NCBI GenBank assembly: GCA_003278735.1
Contig: QCDO01000005.1
Span: forward strand, 36,356 to 100,355
Reading direction: 5' to 3'
Length of the DNA stretch: 64,000 bases
Origin: Prochlorococcus sp. AG-355-J09
Lineage (GTDB): Bacteria; Cyanobacteriota; Cyanobacteriia; PCC-6307; Cyanobiaceae
Shown: positions 38,424 through 49,070 of the stretch, piece after piece
Layout: every line of letters begins with the position of its first letter
How positions within the stretch are numbered: the stretch's first letter is position 1
The notes under the pieces: model-generated
The model's input: the letters and a program-made list of their open reading frames with translations, nothing else
Told to the model about the DNA's origin: nothing
The model's database searches: none
Position numbers and translations under genes: made by a program

Positions 38424-40079
38424 CTAAACTGTAGAAATAATATTTTGCACTGCACTTTTTGCAATATTCAGAGGGCTAAAAGTATCTCTAATTAAAGCTA
38501 TGAGTTTTTTTGCATCAGTAAATTCCAATTTTTCATCTTTTATAAGACTTAAAAGAAGATTCTTCCTAACTTCAGATCCTTTTTTACTGACAAATAATTT
38601 CAATCCTGCGTTAGCAACTGGAATAAGATCTGAATTAATATTCTCTGAATCTTTAAATAAAATATTTAACAAACTTTCAACTTTTTCTATTTGAATTTGA
38701 CCTTTTTTATCAAAAACGACTTCTAAAAGGATTTCTAAAATCTCTTCAGAATTATCGGTAAGTAGTTTTTTAGCAATATATGGATAAGCAATTTTTAAAA
38801 TTTTAAATTCAGGGTCAAGTCTTAGTGCTAAACCTTCTTGACTAACAACTGCTCTTATTATTAAGGCAAACCTACTGGGAACTCTGAAAGGATAAAAATA
38901 CATTAGTTTTGAGAATTTATCAGTAACACTTTTAAGATTAAAATTCCCAACTTCAGCACCAAGAGATCCTCCAAGAACTTCTTTTAATGGTTCAACAAGT
39001 TTTTGAAGATCTTGTTCTTTGGTTAAAAAACCTAATTTCTGGAAATCTTCTGCCAGAAGATAATATTCATCATTTATTATGTGAACAATTGCCTTAATGA
39101 GAGTAAGTCTATCTGAATTAGTAATAGTATCCATCATTCCGAAATCAACATAAGCTAAATTCCCACAATCTGAATTCCCTCCTTTGAGAGCAAACATATT
39201 TCCTGGATGTGGGTCTGCATGAAAATATCCAAATTCAAATAATTGCTGTAGTCCACTAATGACACACGTTTTTATAAAAGAAGAAGGTATTAAGTTATTT
39301 TCCTCTAGTAAAGCTCGATCTCTTAACTTGACTCCATCAATCCAAGAGGTTGTGATAATCCTTTTAGATGAAAACTGTTTTTCTAATTTAGGAATAAAAA
39401 TATTTGGGTTTTCTTTGAATAAATTCGCAAACTTCAAAGCATTTTCGGCTTCTTTTAGATAGTCAATTTCATCAAAAAGTGCCTTACCGAATTCATCTAT
39501 TATTTCTCCAATTCCAACTCCTATATTTAATGGTAAGAGTGGAGATAAAAAAGTTCCTAAAAGCCTTAAGATCGCGACATCCCTTCTTATAAGAAAGTAC
39601 AAATTTGGACGCTGTACTTTCACAGCTAGATAAGAACTATTCATTTTTGCTTTATAAACTTGACCTAAGCTTGCTGAAGCAATAGGACTATCTGGAAACT
39701 CTTCAAATAATTCATTAACAGGGGATCCAAGTTCCTCTTCAATGATTTTTAAAGCAATTTTGTGATCAAATGCTGGGAGATTATCTTGTAAGTTTGTAAG
39801 TTCTGAAAGCCAATCTTGTCTCACAAGATCTGGTCTAGTTGAGAGTGCTTGACCTAATTTGATAAAACAAGGTCCTAAATCTGTTATTACATCAAAAAGA
39901 TATTTCGAGAGATTTTTTTGTACATTTTTATTTTTACTGTTACCTTGAAAAAGTATTCTTAACAAAAGAAAAATAAAAGTTAAAAGGATATATAAAACTC
40001 TTGGGATAAAAATCCATGGTCTCAAAATCAACCAAAGTAAATCACTTTTTGCTGAATATTTCGAATAAGATCTTTTCAT
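38424..40079 (-). CDS. ABC1/AarF (UbiB) family kinase-like protein
   Basis: A 551-residue ABC1-family protein. The KxGQ motif is in GPCFIKLGQALSTRPDL, the A-rich loop in SPIASASLGQVYKAKM, the catalytic loop in GYFHADPHPGNMF, and the metal-binding Asp in YVDFGMMD. N-terminal hydrophobic residues (about 20-45) suggest membrane association. Relatives act in quinone synthesis or, in plastids, in plastoglobule lipid metabolism; the precise role in cyanobacteria is not settled. A late helical region follows the kinase-like core. Confidence 0.93.
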   Translation of the reverse strand: MKRSYSKYSAKSDLLWLILRPWIFIPRVLYILLTFIFLLLRILFQGNSKNKNVQKNLSKYLFDVITDLGPCFIKLGQALSTRPDLVRQDWLSELTNLQDNLPAFDHKIALKIIEEELGSPVNELFEEFPDSPIASASLGQVYKAKMNSSYLAVKVQRPNLYFLIRRDVAILRLLGTFLSPLLPLNIGVGIGEIIDEFGKALFDEIDYLKEAENALKFANLFKENPNIFIPKLEKQFSSKRIITTSWIDGVKLRDRALLEENNLIPSSFIKTCVISGLQQLFEFGYFHADPHPGNMFALKGGNSDCGNLAYVDFGMMDTITNSDRLTLIKAIVHIINDEYYLLAEDFQKLGFLTKEQDLQKLVEPLKEVLGGSLGAEVGNFNLKSVTDKFSKLMYFYPFRVPSRFALIIRAVVSQEGLALRLDPEFKILKIAYPYIAKKLLTDNSEEILEILLEVVFDKKGQIQIEKVESLLNILFKDSENINSDLIPVANAGLKLFVSKKGSEVRKNLLLSLIKDEKLEFTDAKKLIALIRDTFSPLNIAKSAVQNIISTV

Positions 40080-40143
40080 TAAAGTTAAAAAATATCAAGA
40101 AAGATTATCATGTAGTCCATTCTATATATGTCAGTAATACTTT

Positions 40144-41541
40144 ATGAGCATTTCATCTTTTCTAACTAAAAAGTTTTTAAAGTCTTTATTCTTTCCCGCT
40201 CATAACAGAGGGGCAGCTTTACCAAAGAAATTAGTGAAGTTATTAAAAAATCCACCTGGGTATTGGGACTTGCCCGAACTACCAGAAATAGGCTCCCCAC
40301 TATCCCAAAGCGGATTAATTGCTAAATCGCAAAGAGAATTCTCAGAAAAATTTGGGGCTAAACGATGTTTTTTTGGAGTTAATGGAGCTTCCGGATTAAT
40401 ACAATCAGCAGTAATTGCAATGGCAAATCCAGGCGAAAATATCCTGATGCCTAGAAATGTTCATATAAGTGTTATAAAAATCTGTGCGATGCAGAATATA
40501 ACTCCAATATTTTTTGACCTAGAATATTCAACCTTAACGGGACATTACAAACCAATTACAAAAATTTGGTTGGAAAATGTATTTAAAAAATTAAATTTTG
40601 ATGAGAATAAAATTGCAGGGGTTATTCTTGTAAATCCCTCTTATCATGGTTATGCCGGAGATTTAGAGCCTTTAATAGATTGTTGTCATCAAAAAAATTT
40701 ACCTGTTTTAGTTGATGAAGCCCATGGTTCATATTTCCTTTTTTGTGAAAATCTTAATTTGCCAAAACCGGCCTTATCATTAAACGCTGATTTAGTTGTT
40801 AATTCATTGCATAAGTCGCTCAATGGATTAACTCAAACGGCGGTACTTTGGTACAAAGGAAATCTAATAAATGAAGGTAATTTAATCAAAAGTATTAATT
40901 TGCTTCAAACTACCAGCCCAAGTTCCTTATTACTTTCTTCTTGTGAAGAGTCTATAAGAGACTGGCTCAACAAAAAAAGTTTATCAAAATATCAAAAAAG
41001 AATTTTAGAGGCAAAAAGCATTTATAAAAAATTAATTCAAAAAAATATTCCTCTCATAGAAACTCAAGACCCCTTAAAAATTGTAGTCAATACCTCTAAG
41101 GTTGGGATTGATGGTTTTACTGCTGATAATTTTTTTTATAGAAATGGCCTTATTGCCGAATTACCAGAAATGTTGACTCTTACTTTTTGCTTAGGATTTG
41201 GAAATCAAAAAGATTTTCTTAATTTATTTGAAAAGTTATGGAAAAAATTACTATTAAATTCCAAAAAATCAAAAAGTTTAGAAGTGCTCAAATCTCCCTT
41301 TAAATTAGTTCAAGCCCCCGAAATTGAAATTGGAATTGCTTGGAGAAGTAAGACTCGGAGTATTTCTTTCTCACAATCATTAAATAAAATATCAGGAGAT
41401 ATTATTTGCCCTTATCCTCCCGGGATACCTCTAATAATTCCTGGCGAAAAAATTGATATAGAAAGATTTAATTGGATAAATAATAAAAGTTTATGCAACA
41501 AAGATCTGGTAAATTTTAATATAAGAGTCATAGAAACATAG
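40144..41541 (+). CDS. Orn/Lys/Arg decarboxylase family PLP enzyme
   Basis: A 465-residue fold-type I PLP protein. PLP binds at Lys224 in NSLHKSLNGLTQTAVL, and the preceding VDEAHGSYF contains the Asp that contacts the pyridine nitrogen. FGVNGASGLIQSAVIAMANPGENILMPRNVHIS is the typical cofactor-phosphate region, and the C-terminal domain ends in PYPPGIPLIIPGE, the family signature. It lacks the N-terminal receiver-like wing of inducible enteric enzymes, as in the compact Bacillus SpeA type. Arginine, lysine or ornithine may be the substrate. It precedes cdsA by 9 bases. Confidence 0.9.
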   Translation: MSISSFLTKKFLKSLFFPAHNRGAALPKKLVKLLKNPPGYWDLPELPEIGSPLSQSGLIAKSQREFSEKFGAKRCFFGVNGASGLIQSAVIAMANPGENILMPRNVHISVIKICAMQNITPIFFDLEYSTLTGHYKPITKIWLENVFKKLNFDENKIAGVILVNPSYHGYAGDLEPLIDCCHQKNLPVLVDEAHGSYFLFCENLNLPKPALSLNADLVVNSLHKSLNGLTQTAVLWYKGNLINEGNLIKSINLLQTTSPSSLLLSSCEESIRDWLNKKSLSKYQKRILEAKSIYKKLIQKNIPLIETQDPLKIVVNTSKVGIDGFTADNFFYRNGLIAELPEMLTLTFCLGFGNQKDFLNLFEKLWKKLLLNSKKSKSLEVLKSPFKLVQAPEIEIGIAWRSKTRSISFSQSLNKISGDIICPYPPGIPLIIPGEKIDIERFNWINNKSLCNKDLVNFNIRVIET

Positions 41542-41550
41542 CAATTTCAT

Positions 41551-42408
41551 ATGAGATTAAGAAGCGGATTACTTATAGGAATTTTTGGTTTAATTGTTGT
41601 TTTGATGGGAGGATGGTTTTTTACACTAGCGACTGCGTTGCTTACATATCTAGCATTATTAGAATTTTTTAGAATGGCAGAATTTAAAGGGATAAGACCA
41701 GCTACAAAAACGACATTATTTTCATCCTTTATCATTATAGTCTCTACTTATCTTGAGACTATTGGTTTGCTTGAAGGAGAAGTTTCAAATTCAATTCTGC
41801 CAATCTGTTCAGTTGGGATATGCACTTGGTTACTTTTGCAACCAAAACCTGGGACAATTTCAGATATTGCAGCCTCTATTTTTGGATTATTCTATTTAGG
41901 TTTTTTACCTAGTTACTGGATTAAGTTAAGGGGATTAGATTCAGTGATAATAAGTTCAAATCAGGGTTTTATATCTTTTGAGAACTTATCAAATACTACA
42001 GGTCTTCATTTAACTTTAACTTCTTGTTTTTTAATTGTAGCTAGTGATATTGGTTCTTATTTTATTGGGAAGTCATTTGGTAAAACATCACTATCTCCAA
42101 TATCTCCGAGCAAAACTATAGAAGGTTTAGTTGGAGGAATATCATGTTCAATATTATTAGCAATATTTTTTGCATTTTTAATGAATTGGGAAAATCCATT
42201 ATTTGTTGGAATAATATATGGAATTTCAATTTCTCTTATGGCATTAGTTGGAGATTTAATTGAATCTATGATGAAGAGAGATGCAAAAATAAAAGATTCC
42301 GGAACTTTTTTACCGGGACATGGAGGAATTCTTGACAGAATTGACAGTTACATCTTTACTCCATCTGTTTTGTATTATATTTTTATAATTCTAAAGTATC
42401 TAAATTAA
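41551..42408 (+). CDS. cdsA: Phosphatidate cytidylyltransferase
   Basis: A 285-residue integral membrane enzyme that makes CDP-diacylglycerol, the precursor of phosphatidylglycerol, from phosphatidate and CTP. The C-terminal signature MKRDAKIKDSGTFLPGHGG followed by ILDRIDS (about 243-268) is the standard CdsA motif; seven or more hydrophobic stretches precede it. It follows the decarboxylase gene by 9 bases and ends 12 bases before a convergent hydrolase gene. Confidence 0.95.
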   Translation: MRLRSGLLIGIFGLIVVLMGGWFFTLATALLTYLALLEFFRMAEFKGIRPATKTTLFSSFIIIVSTYLETIGLLEGEVSNSILPICSVGICTWLLLQPKPGTISDIAASIFGLFYLGFLPSYWIKLRGLDSVIISSNQGFISFENLSNTTGLHLTLTSCFLIVASDIGSYFIGKSFGKTSLSPISPSKTIEGLVGGISCSILLAIFFAFLMNWENPLFVGIIYGISISLMALVGDLIESMMKRDAKIKDSGTFLPGHGGILDRIDSYIFTPSVLYYIFIILKYLN

Positions 42409-42420
42409 TTATAAAATCTT

Positions 42421-43353
42421 TTATTCCAAAAAATAATCTTGGATAATTTTACTTGATAATGATGGTAGATCGATATGTGGCAGATGACCACAATTTTGTA
42501 ACCCTACAAAATTTAATTTTTCTATACTTCTTATATTTTTAATCTCTTTTTTCCCAAGAATTCGATCATTTTCTCCACATAATGTTTTAATTGGGATATT
42601 TTGTATATATTTTTGAGTCCCTGCAAACCCGCCACTTTTTGCAAATGATGCAAGTGAATTCCTCCATCCTTTACAACCTAGATGGATCGAAGCAATTTGT
42701 TCCTCCATCTTACCAACACATTCATCTGGAAAAGCAAATGCTTGCCTACAAAGACTTTTTCTGACTTGAGGCAATCCAAGAAATGAGGCGCCAATTTGGT
42801 TGAGAGGGAAGGGGATACTCTTAGGTTCTCCAAACAATCCTGCGGGGGACAAAAGGAGAATTTTATCAACAGAATCAGGAATTTCAAAAGCAAGTTTTAA
42901 AGCTGTTGAGCCTCCCATAGAGGCGCCAATAATTTTTAGATTCTTAGCTATCTTTAAGGTCTTAAGGAGATCAATTAAATGTGAAATTATTTTCGAGGAA
43001 TTGTATTCATTTGTTGCGCACCTGGGACTAAAACCAAAACCCAGCAGATCAGGAACAATAACTTGAAAATTTCTTTTTAGTGATTTATATATTCTCCTGA
43101 ATTCTAAAAAACTACTATCAAAGCCATGCAGAAGAAGTATAGGTGGACCTTTACCACCCATAACTACTGGGAATTTCAAAGAATTCCAGTTTTGGTTGAG
43201 TTTTACCCACTTTACATCATTTGCCAAATAAAGACCTAAAGGGTCTAATAGTGACAATTTGGTACTTTCAAAAAATTCTGCATTTAAATCACTTAGTTGT
43301 TCAAAATTGTTTTTAGTCAAAAAATGTTTATATTTTAATTTTTTGTTGTTCAA
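42421..43353 (-). CDS. Alpha/beta hydrolase
   Basis: A 310-residue hydrolase. LLLHGFDSSFLEFRRI carries the oxyanion-side HG (75-78), the nucleophile is Ser145 in GASMGGS, GENDRILG holds the likely acid, and GHLPHID the catalytic His. There is no signal peptide. The substrate is unknown; esterase, lipase-like or C-C hydrolase activity are all possible. Its start lies 26 bases inside the end of the upstream dehydrogenase gene, suggesting coupled translation and possibly related function. Confidence 0.88.
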   Translation of the reverse strand: MNNKKLKYKHFLTKNNFEQLSDLNAEFFESTKLSLLDPLGLYLANDVKWVKLNQNWNSLKFPVVMGGKGPPILLLHGFDSSFLEFRRIYKSLKRNFQVIVPDLLGFGFSPRCATNEYNSSKIISHLIDLLKTLKIAKNLKIIGASMGGSTALKLAFEIPDSVDKILLLSPAGLFGEPKSIPFPLNQIGASFLGLPQVRKSLCRQAFAFPDECVGKMEEQIASIHLGCKGWRNSLASFAKSGGFAGTQKYIQNIPIKTLCGENDRILGKKEIKNIRSIEKLNFVGLQNCGHLPHIDLPSLSSKIIQDYFLE

Positions 43354-44419
43354 AATTTGAAATAACCTCTATTATATCCACTTTATTAATTTCAAAAGGC
43401 AAAAAGTGAATCTCAGATTTATCTCGACAGGTAAATTCAGCAATTTTTTCTAAATTATTATTTTCAAAAACATTTATTCCAAGTTTTCCGATAGTAGTTG
43501 GCAAATTTAATTCTTTCATGAGTGCAAATAATTGTTTAATTGATTGATCAGCTAATTTATTATTATTTTTCATTTCTTCTAATCTTAATTGCAATAATAA
43601 TCCAACCCCAACAATCTCACCATGTAAGAATTTATTAGGGGTGATTATCTGAGTAATTGCATTATGAATAGCATGTGCTGCTGCAGTCCTACACTTTTCT
43701 CCACCAATACCACCAACTAATCCTGCCGTAAGTCCACATGCTTCTACAGTATTTTGCCAAGAAGGATAATTTTCAAATTGTCCCTTAAACGCTTTTTCTC
43801 CATCTATTAATAGTTGATCTCTTAAAACTCTTGATATCTGAATTGCTTGTTGAACAAGACCGTCATCTATTGTTGAACTTGTTATTGAGGATTCGTACCA
43901 TTTTGCTAAAGCATCAGCTATGCCACTTGCAAGTGTTCTTGATGGAGCTGTTTGAATAAATTTATGATCATAAACTAGTATTTTGGGACAAGATCTTAAT
44001 GCGACATCCTTTATGAATTGACCATCCTTTGTATATATATTTGATAAGGCTGTCCAACCTGCGCATGTAGATGCACTAAGAGGCACAGTGATGCAAGGGA
44101 TATTAAGACAATCTGCTATATATTTTCCAGAATCAAGAACTTTGCCACCTCCAGCAGCGATTACAGAATCATTATTATTATTTGAAATAATATTCTTAAC
44201 TCTTGAAATATCTTCGTAACAACAATCAAATTGTAAATTGGCAGAATTAACATTAAGTTTTTGATTTTTCAAATCATTAAAAATATTATTTCTCAAATTA
44301 TTTGTTTGAATCCCTCTTCCAAGAATTAATGGGCTTTTAGTTAATTTAGTAATTTGAGGTAAAGATTCTTCCCAAGCATAATTTCCCCTATATATTGTTT
44401 CGGGAGAGATTGACTGCAT
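43328..44419 (-). CDS. Iron-containing alcohol dehydrogenase family (GldA-like)
   Basis: A 363-residue NAD(P)-dependent enzyme of the glycerol dehydrogenase / group III alcohol dehydrogenase superfamily. The coenzyme loop is AAGGGKVLDSGKYIAD (88-103) and the metal ligands appear intact: Asp169 (GIADALAKWYE), His249 (AAAHAIHNAI) and His266 (FLHGEIVG). The substrate is not evident; glycerol, a sugar phosphate or a related polyol are options. It begins 15 bases after clpC and overlaps the following hydrolase gene, so all three may be one operon. Confidence 0.88.
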   Translation of the reverse strand: MQSISPETIYRGNYAWEESLPQITKLTKSPLILGRGIQTNNLRNNIFNDLKNQKLNVNSANLQFDCCYEDISRVKNIISNNNNDSVIAAGGGKVLDSGKYIADCLNIPCITVPLSASTCAGWTALSNIYTKDGQFIKDVALRSCPKILVYDHKFIQTAPSRTLASGIADALAKWYESSITSSTIDDGLVQQAIQISRVLRDQLLIDGEKAFKGQFENYPSWQNTVEACGLTAGLVGGIGGEKCRTAAAHAIHNAITQIITPNKFLHGEIVGVGLLLQLRLEEMKNNNKLADQSIKQLFALMKELNLPTTIGKLGINVFENNNLEKIAEFTCRDKSEIHFLPFEINKVDIIEVISNFEQQKIKI

Positions 44420-44434
44420 ATTTACTTTGAATGA

Positions 44435-46960
44435 TTAGAAGTTAGCACCTGCTAGCTCTTGAGAAGATTCTTCAGAAGAAATATTTATTGTAACTTTTTT
44501 ATTATCATCTATATCAACTAAAGCATTATCTCCATCTTTTATTCTCCCAGAAAGCACTTCTTCAGCCAAACTATCTTCGAGTAAACGCATAACCGCCCTT
44601 CTCAAAGGTCTTGCTCCGTATGAAGGATTATAACCTTCTTCAACAAGTCTTTCTTTGAAAGCATCGGTGACGTTTAATTTAATACCTTTATCTTGTAATC
44701 GGACAAAAACTTCTTGCAACATTATTTCAGCAATTTCTTTAACTTCATTTTTAGTTAATTGTCTAAATACAATTATTTCGTCGAGTCTATTTAGAAATTC
44801 AGGCCTAAAGTATTGCTTAAGTTCTTCATTAACTAATGATTTAATTCTATTATATTGGCTATCTTCAACTGAATCACCTGAGAATTCGAATCCTAGCCCG
44901 CCGCCCCCTTTCTCGATTACTTTTGAACCGATGTTAGAGGTCATTATTAACAATGTATTTTTAAAATCTACAGTTCTACCTTTGGAATCAGTTAGTCTTC
45001 CGTCTTCAAGTAGTTGCAATAATAAATTGAAAACATCTGGATGAGCCTTTTCAACTTCATCAAATAAAACGACGGTATAAGGACGCCTTCTAACAGCTTC
45101 GGTAAGCTGACCACCTTCACTAAAACCAACATAACCTGGAGGCGAACCTATAAGTTTACTAACTGTATGTCTTTCCATAAATTCTGACATATCTAATCTG
45201 ATCATTGCTTCTTCACTACCGAAAAAATATGAAGCTAATGATTTAGTCAATTCAGTTTTACCTACACCAGTAGGACCTGAGAAGATAAAACTTGCGATGG
45301 GTCTATTAGGATTTTTTAATCCAACCCTTGCTCTTCTAATAGCTCTTGAGACAGCCTTTACAGCTTCATCTTGTCCAATTAGCCTTTGATGAAGTGTTTC
45401 CTCCATATTAAGAAGCTTGACTGATTCAGTTTCTGTTAATTTTTGAACAGGAACGCCAGTCCATGAAGCCACAATATGTGCTACATCCTCTTCACTAACA
45501 AGAGGGCTTTGTAAAAGTTTTGAATCGCTTTTATAAGTATTTTCAGCATCAGATTGGTCTCCAGTTGTAGATTCTTTTTTATTGTCCAATACCTCTTTAA
45601 TTTTTGCCGATAATTCCATCTCTTTTTCACGTAATTGACCAGCTTGATCGAAATTTTGGTCTCTTACAGATTCTTCCTTCTGTTTTTGGACTTGTCTTAG
45701 TTCTCTATCTATTTGTTTTGCTTCAGGCGGAAGTTTAGAGTTTATTAAACGTACTCTACTTCCAGCCTCATCGATGAGGTCAATAGCCTTATCGGGTAAA
45801 AATCTGTCAGATATATAACGATCCCCTAAATGAGCGGCAGCCTCAAGTGCATCATCAGTAATTTTTAGACGATGATGTTGTTCGTAACGCTCTCTAAGAC
45901 CTTTTAAAATTTCGATTGTATCTTCTATAGATGGTTCTCCTACCATTACAGGCTGGAATCTTCTTTCTAGAGCGGCATCTCTTTCTATATGTTTTCTATA
46001 TTCATCTAAAGTTGTTGCTCCAATACATTGGAGTTCACCTCTAGCTAATGCTGGCTTGAGTATATTTGCTGCATCTATAGCTCCTTCAGCAGCTCCAGCA
46101 CCAATTAAAGTATGCACTTCATCTATGACAAGAATGACGTTACCTGCTGATTTAATTTCTTCCATTATTTTTTTTAATCTTTCTTCAAATTCACCTCTAT
46201 ATTTTGTTCCTGCTACCAAAAGACCTATATCAAGAGTCAAAACTCTTTTATCTTCAAGTATATCTGGGATATCCCCAGTTTGTATTCTTTGAGCTAAACC
46301 TTCTGCGATAGCTGTTTTACCTACACCTGGCTCCCCAATAAGAACAGGATTATTTTTTGTCCTTCTACCTAGTATTTGAACTACACGATCTATTTCTGAA
46401 TGTCGTCCAACTACTGGATCTAATTTTGATTCACTTGCTAATTTTGTTAAATTTGTTCCAAATTCATCAAGAGTAGCAGTTTTTAAGTTGCTTTTAGTTG
46501 TATTAGCACCTGTGCCAACTTCTGCTGTTTCACCAAGCATCCTTATAACTTGAGTTCTAACTTTTGTAAGATCAATATTAAGATTTTCAAGAACTCTTGC
46601 GGCCACGCCTTCACCTTCTCTTATTAAACCTAACAATAAATGTTCTGTACCAATGTAATTGTGGCCAAGTTGACGAGCCTCTTCTAAAGATAGTTCTAAA
46701 ACTCTTTTAGCCCTGGGAGTAAAAGGTATTTCGACAGCAACAAACCCTGAACCTCTACCTATTATCTTTTCAACCTCTATCCTTGAATCTTTTAAATTAA
46801 CTCCAAGTGATTTGAGTACTTTCGCTGCTACCCCAGTTCCTTCTCCAATTAACCCCAAAAGAATTTGTTCAGTTCCAACAAAATTATGGCCAAGTCTTCT
46901 AGCTTCCTCTTGAGCAAGCATGATGACCTTTATAGCCTTTTCTGTAAATCTTTCAAACAT
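44435..46960 (-). CDS. clpC: ATP-dependent Clp protease ATP-binding subunit ClpC
   Basis: An 841-residue Hsp100 unfoldase that feeds substrates to ClpP. The N-domain has two Clp_N repeats ([19 protein letters not shown] and [16 protein letters not shown]). The first AAA+ module has [15 protein letters not shown], the UVR-like middle region is near 430-450 ([15 protein letters not shown]), and the second AAA+ module has [15 protein letters not shown] and [18 protein letters not shown]. The length and the middle motif fit ClpC rather than ClpB. The 179 bases upstream separate it from rimI and hold its promoter region, with no clear element visible to me. Confidence 0.97.
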   Translation of the reverse strand: MFERFTEKAIKVIMLAQEEARRLGHNFVGTEQILLGLIGEGTGVAAKVLKSLGVNLKDSRIEVEKIIGRGSGFVAVEIPFTPRAKRVLELSLEEARQLGHNYIGTEHLLLGLIREGEGVAARVLENLNIDLTKVRTQVIRMLGETAEVGTGANTTKSNLKTATLDEFGTNLTKLASESKLDPVVGRHSEIDRVVQILGRRTKNNPVLIGEPGVGKTAIAEGLAQRIQTGDIPDILEDKRVLTLDIGLLVAGTKYRGEFEERLKKIMEEIKSAGNVILVIDEVHTLIGAGAAEGAIDAANILKPALARGELQCIGATTLDEYRKHIERDAALERRFQPVMVGEPSIEDTIEILKGLRERYEQHHRLKITDDALEAAAHLGDRYISDRFLPDKAIDLIDEAGSRVRLINSKLPPEAKQIDRELRQVQKQKEESVRDQNFDQAGQLREKEMELSAKIKEVLDNKKESTTGDQSDAENTYKSDSKLLQSPLVSEEDVAHIVASWTGVPVQKLTETESVKLLNMEETLHQRLIGQDEAVKAVSRAIRRARVGLKNPNRPIASFIFSGPTGVGKTELTKSLASYFFGSEEAMIRLDMSEFMERHTVSKLIGSPPGYVGFSEGGQLTEAVRRRPYTVVLFDEVEKAHPDVFNLLLQLLEDGRLTDSKGRTVDFKNTLLIMTSNIGSKVIEKGGGGLGFEFSGDSVEDSQYNRIKSLVNEELKQYFRPEFLNRLDEIIVFRQLTKNEVKEIAEIMLQEVFVRLQDKGIKLNVTDAFKERLVEEGYNPSYGARPLRRAVMRLLEDSLAEEVLSGRIKDGDNALVDIDDNKKVTINISSEESSQELAGANF

Positions 46961-47139
46961 TAGAAGATTAAATTCCTATTAATAACCTACCAGTAATATG
47001 TCAATTTTGTGTTCAGAATGAGCTTTTGTGAATACCCAAAAGTATTATTTATCAAACTAAATTGAACTTTTTTAGTGATATAGCAATAAATTATAGTAAT
47101 TTCAAGGATTCTGGTTATCCGAACAATTAAATTTTTACA

Positions 47140-47580
47140 TTATTTTGTTGTCAATTTTTTTTCTTTTAAAAGAGCATGTGAACCGTCTTTATAATAATTT
47201 TTTCTTATCCCTACAGTAGAAAAATCAAAACGACTATAAAATCTTTCAGCAGTAACATTGCCCTGAGAAACCTCCAATAATATTTTTTTTAAATTTAATC
47301 TTTCACATTTTTTTATTAAATAGCTCATGAAATATGAACCAAAACCCATTTCCCTAAATTTTTTATTTACAACAAAATAATTTATTTGAGCTTCATCAAG
47401 AATAACCTGAAAAACACATATTCCAATGACCAAATTTTTAATTAACAATCCAAAGATTTTTGTACCTTCTTTTTTGAATTCGTTAGCCCATTGTTTCTTG
47501 CTCCATAGAGAAATCGTATTTGAATCTAATTTATAACATAAATCAATATCTTTCTCATTTATTTGTTTGATAGATATCAT
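47140..47580 (-). CDS. rimI: GNAT acetyltransferase, RimI-like
   Basis: A 146-residue N-acetyltransferase. The acetyl-CoA site is VNKKFREMGFGSYFMSYLIKKCE (about 80-102), and the late ERFYSRFDFSTVGIRKNYY matches RimI-type enzymes that acetylate the N-terminus of ribosomal protein S18. RimI is inferred; other GNAT targets are possible. It is divergent from lysA over 88 bases. Confidence 0.8.
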   Translation of the reverse strand: MISIKQINEKDIDLCYKLDSNTISLWSKKQWANEFKKEGTKIFGLLIKNLVIGICVFQVILDEAQINYFVVNKKFREMGFGSYFMSYLIKKCERLNLKKILLEVSQGNVTAERFYSRFDFSTVGIRKNYYKDGSHALLKEKKLTTK

Positions 47581-47668
47581 TTTATTATGTGTGTATATTT
47601 AAAAAGTTCAAATCTAGAGTCATTATAAAATATGACAGTTTTGGCAAAACTTTTTTGAAAGTTATCCC

Positions 47669-49036
47669 ATGGAAGAAAAACAATCTTTTTTAAAAGAGAA
47701 AATTGACTTGGAAAGTCCTAATAAAAATATAGTACCAATTACTACATCCATTGGAGGAGACGGGAAACTGTCGGTTGGAGGCTGTTCTATTGAAGAGTTA
47801 GTTAAAAAATATGATTCTCCTCTTTATATATTGGATGAAATCACTTTAAGAAAGTCTTGTAGAGCTTACAAAAAAGCATTAGAAAAATATTACCCAGGGG
47901 AATCTCTTCCTATATATGCTTCCAAGGCAAATAGTTCTATATTCATGAGTAATCTTGTTTCCTCAGAAGGTTTAGGACTTGATGCAGTATCAGAGGGAGA
48001 ATTATTAACTGCTCTAAAGGGTGGGGTACCAAATGAAAAAATTGTTTTTCATGGGAATAACAAATCTGACAAAGAAATTGATTTCGCAATTAGAAATAAC
48101 ATCAAAATAATTGTAGATAATGACTATGACTTAAGAAGATTAGAGGAAGTATCAAATTTATTAAATAATGACTTAGAAATAATGATTCGCTTTACTCCTG
48201 GGATCGAATGCCATACACATGAATACATAAGAACAGGTTCATTTGATAGTAAATTTGGTTTTGGAATCGAATATTTGAATAATATATTTGCAAGCATAAG
48301 CAAAACCAAACATTTAAAATTAATAGGTATACATGCTCATATTGGTTCCCAGATCTTTGAACTAGACCCTCATAAGGATCTAGGCGAAATAATGGTAAAG
48401 GTTATTTTAAACGCCAAGAAATTTGGTCATAATATAAAAGAACTTAATGTTGGTGGAGGTTTAGGCATTAAATATATCAAAAACGACGATCCACCTTCCA
48501 TCGATGAATGGGTAGAAACAATTTCCAACTCAGTTGTTAAAGCTTGTAAAAAACACAATTTAGATCTGCCAAAATTGATGTGTGAACCTGGAAGATCTAT
48601 CGTATCTACAGCAGGCATAACAATTTACAAAATTGGGGCTTTTAAAGAAATTCCTGGAATCAGAACTTATTTGTCAGTTGATGGCGGGATGAGTGACAAT
48701 CCAAGGCCAATAACATATCAATCAAATTACTCTGCATGCTTGGTAAAAAACCCCTTTAATATTAACTCTAAAAATAAATATACAATTGCTGGCAAACACT
48801 GCGAATCGGGAGATGTATTGTTTAAGGAGATAGAACTAGCAAATTGCGAAACAGGAGATCTCATATGTGTTTTTGGTACTGGAGCATACAATAATTCAAT
48901 GAGTTCTAACTACAACAGAATTCCAAGACCCGCAGCACTTTTAGTTTGTAATGGAGAAGCAGAGATTATTCAAAAAAGAGAAAGTCCAATTGATCTCTTA
49001 AAATATGATGTTTTGCCTGATCGCTTTATTAAATAA
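47669..49036 (+). CDS. lysA: Diaminopimelate decarboxylase
   Basis: A 455-residue PLP enzyme making lysine from meso-diaminopimelate. The cofactor lysine is Lys86 in IYASKANSS; GGGLGIKY binds the cofactor phosphate, and GKHCESGDVLF carries the active cysteine region. A short extra N-terminus (about 25 residues) precedes the domain. It is the first gene of a plus-strand run lysA-cdaA-uppS-bioB-trhO, where several products relate to the cell wall (diaminopimelate, c-di-AMP, undecaprenyl phosphate). Confidence 0.96.
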   Translation: MEEKQSFLKEKIDLESPNKNIVPITTSIGGDGKLSVGGCSIEELVKKYDSPLYILDEITLRKSCRAYKKALEKYYPGESLPIYASKANSSIFMSNLVSSEGLGLDAVSEGELLTALKGGVPNEKIVFHGNNKSDKEIDFAIRNNIKIIVDNDYDLRRLEEVSNLLNNDLEIMIRFTPGIECHTHEYIRTGSFDSKFGFGIEYLNNIFASISKTKHLKLIGIHAHIGSQIFELDPHKDLGEIMVKVILNAKKFGHNIKELNVGGGLGIKYIKNDDPPSIDEWVETISNSVVKACKKHNLDLPKLMCEPGRSIVSTAGITIYKIGAFKEIPGIRTYLSVDGGMSDNPRPITYQSNYSACLVKNPFNINSKNKYTIAGKHCESGDVLFKEIELANCETGDLICVFGTGAYNNSMSSNYNRIPRPAALLVCNGEAEIIQKRESPIDLLKYDVLPDRFIK

Positions 49037-49070
49037 AATTAGGTAAGTTTAAATTAATTCTGTTTTTAGT

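Noticed and set aside
44655..45044. Plus-strand open frame of 129 codons
   Set aside because: It is opposite the second AAA+ module of clpC, which is fully conserved.
46961..47139. Possible small gene or RNA between clpC and rimI
   Set aside because: Only a 15-codon frame and a weak GGAT/ATCC hairpin; nothing beyond a promoter region can be supported.
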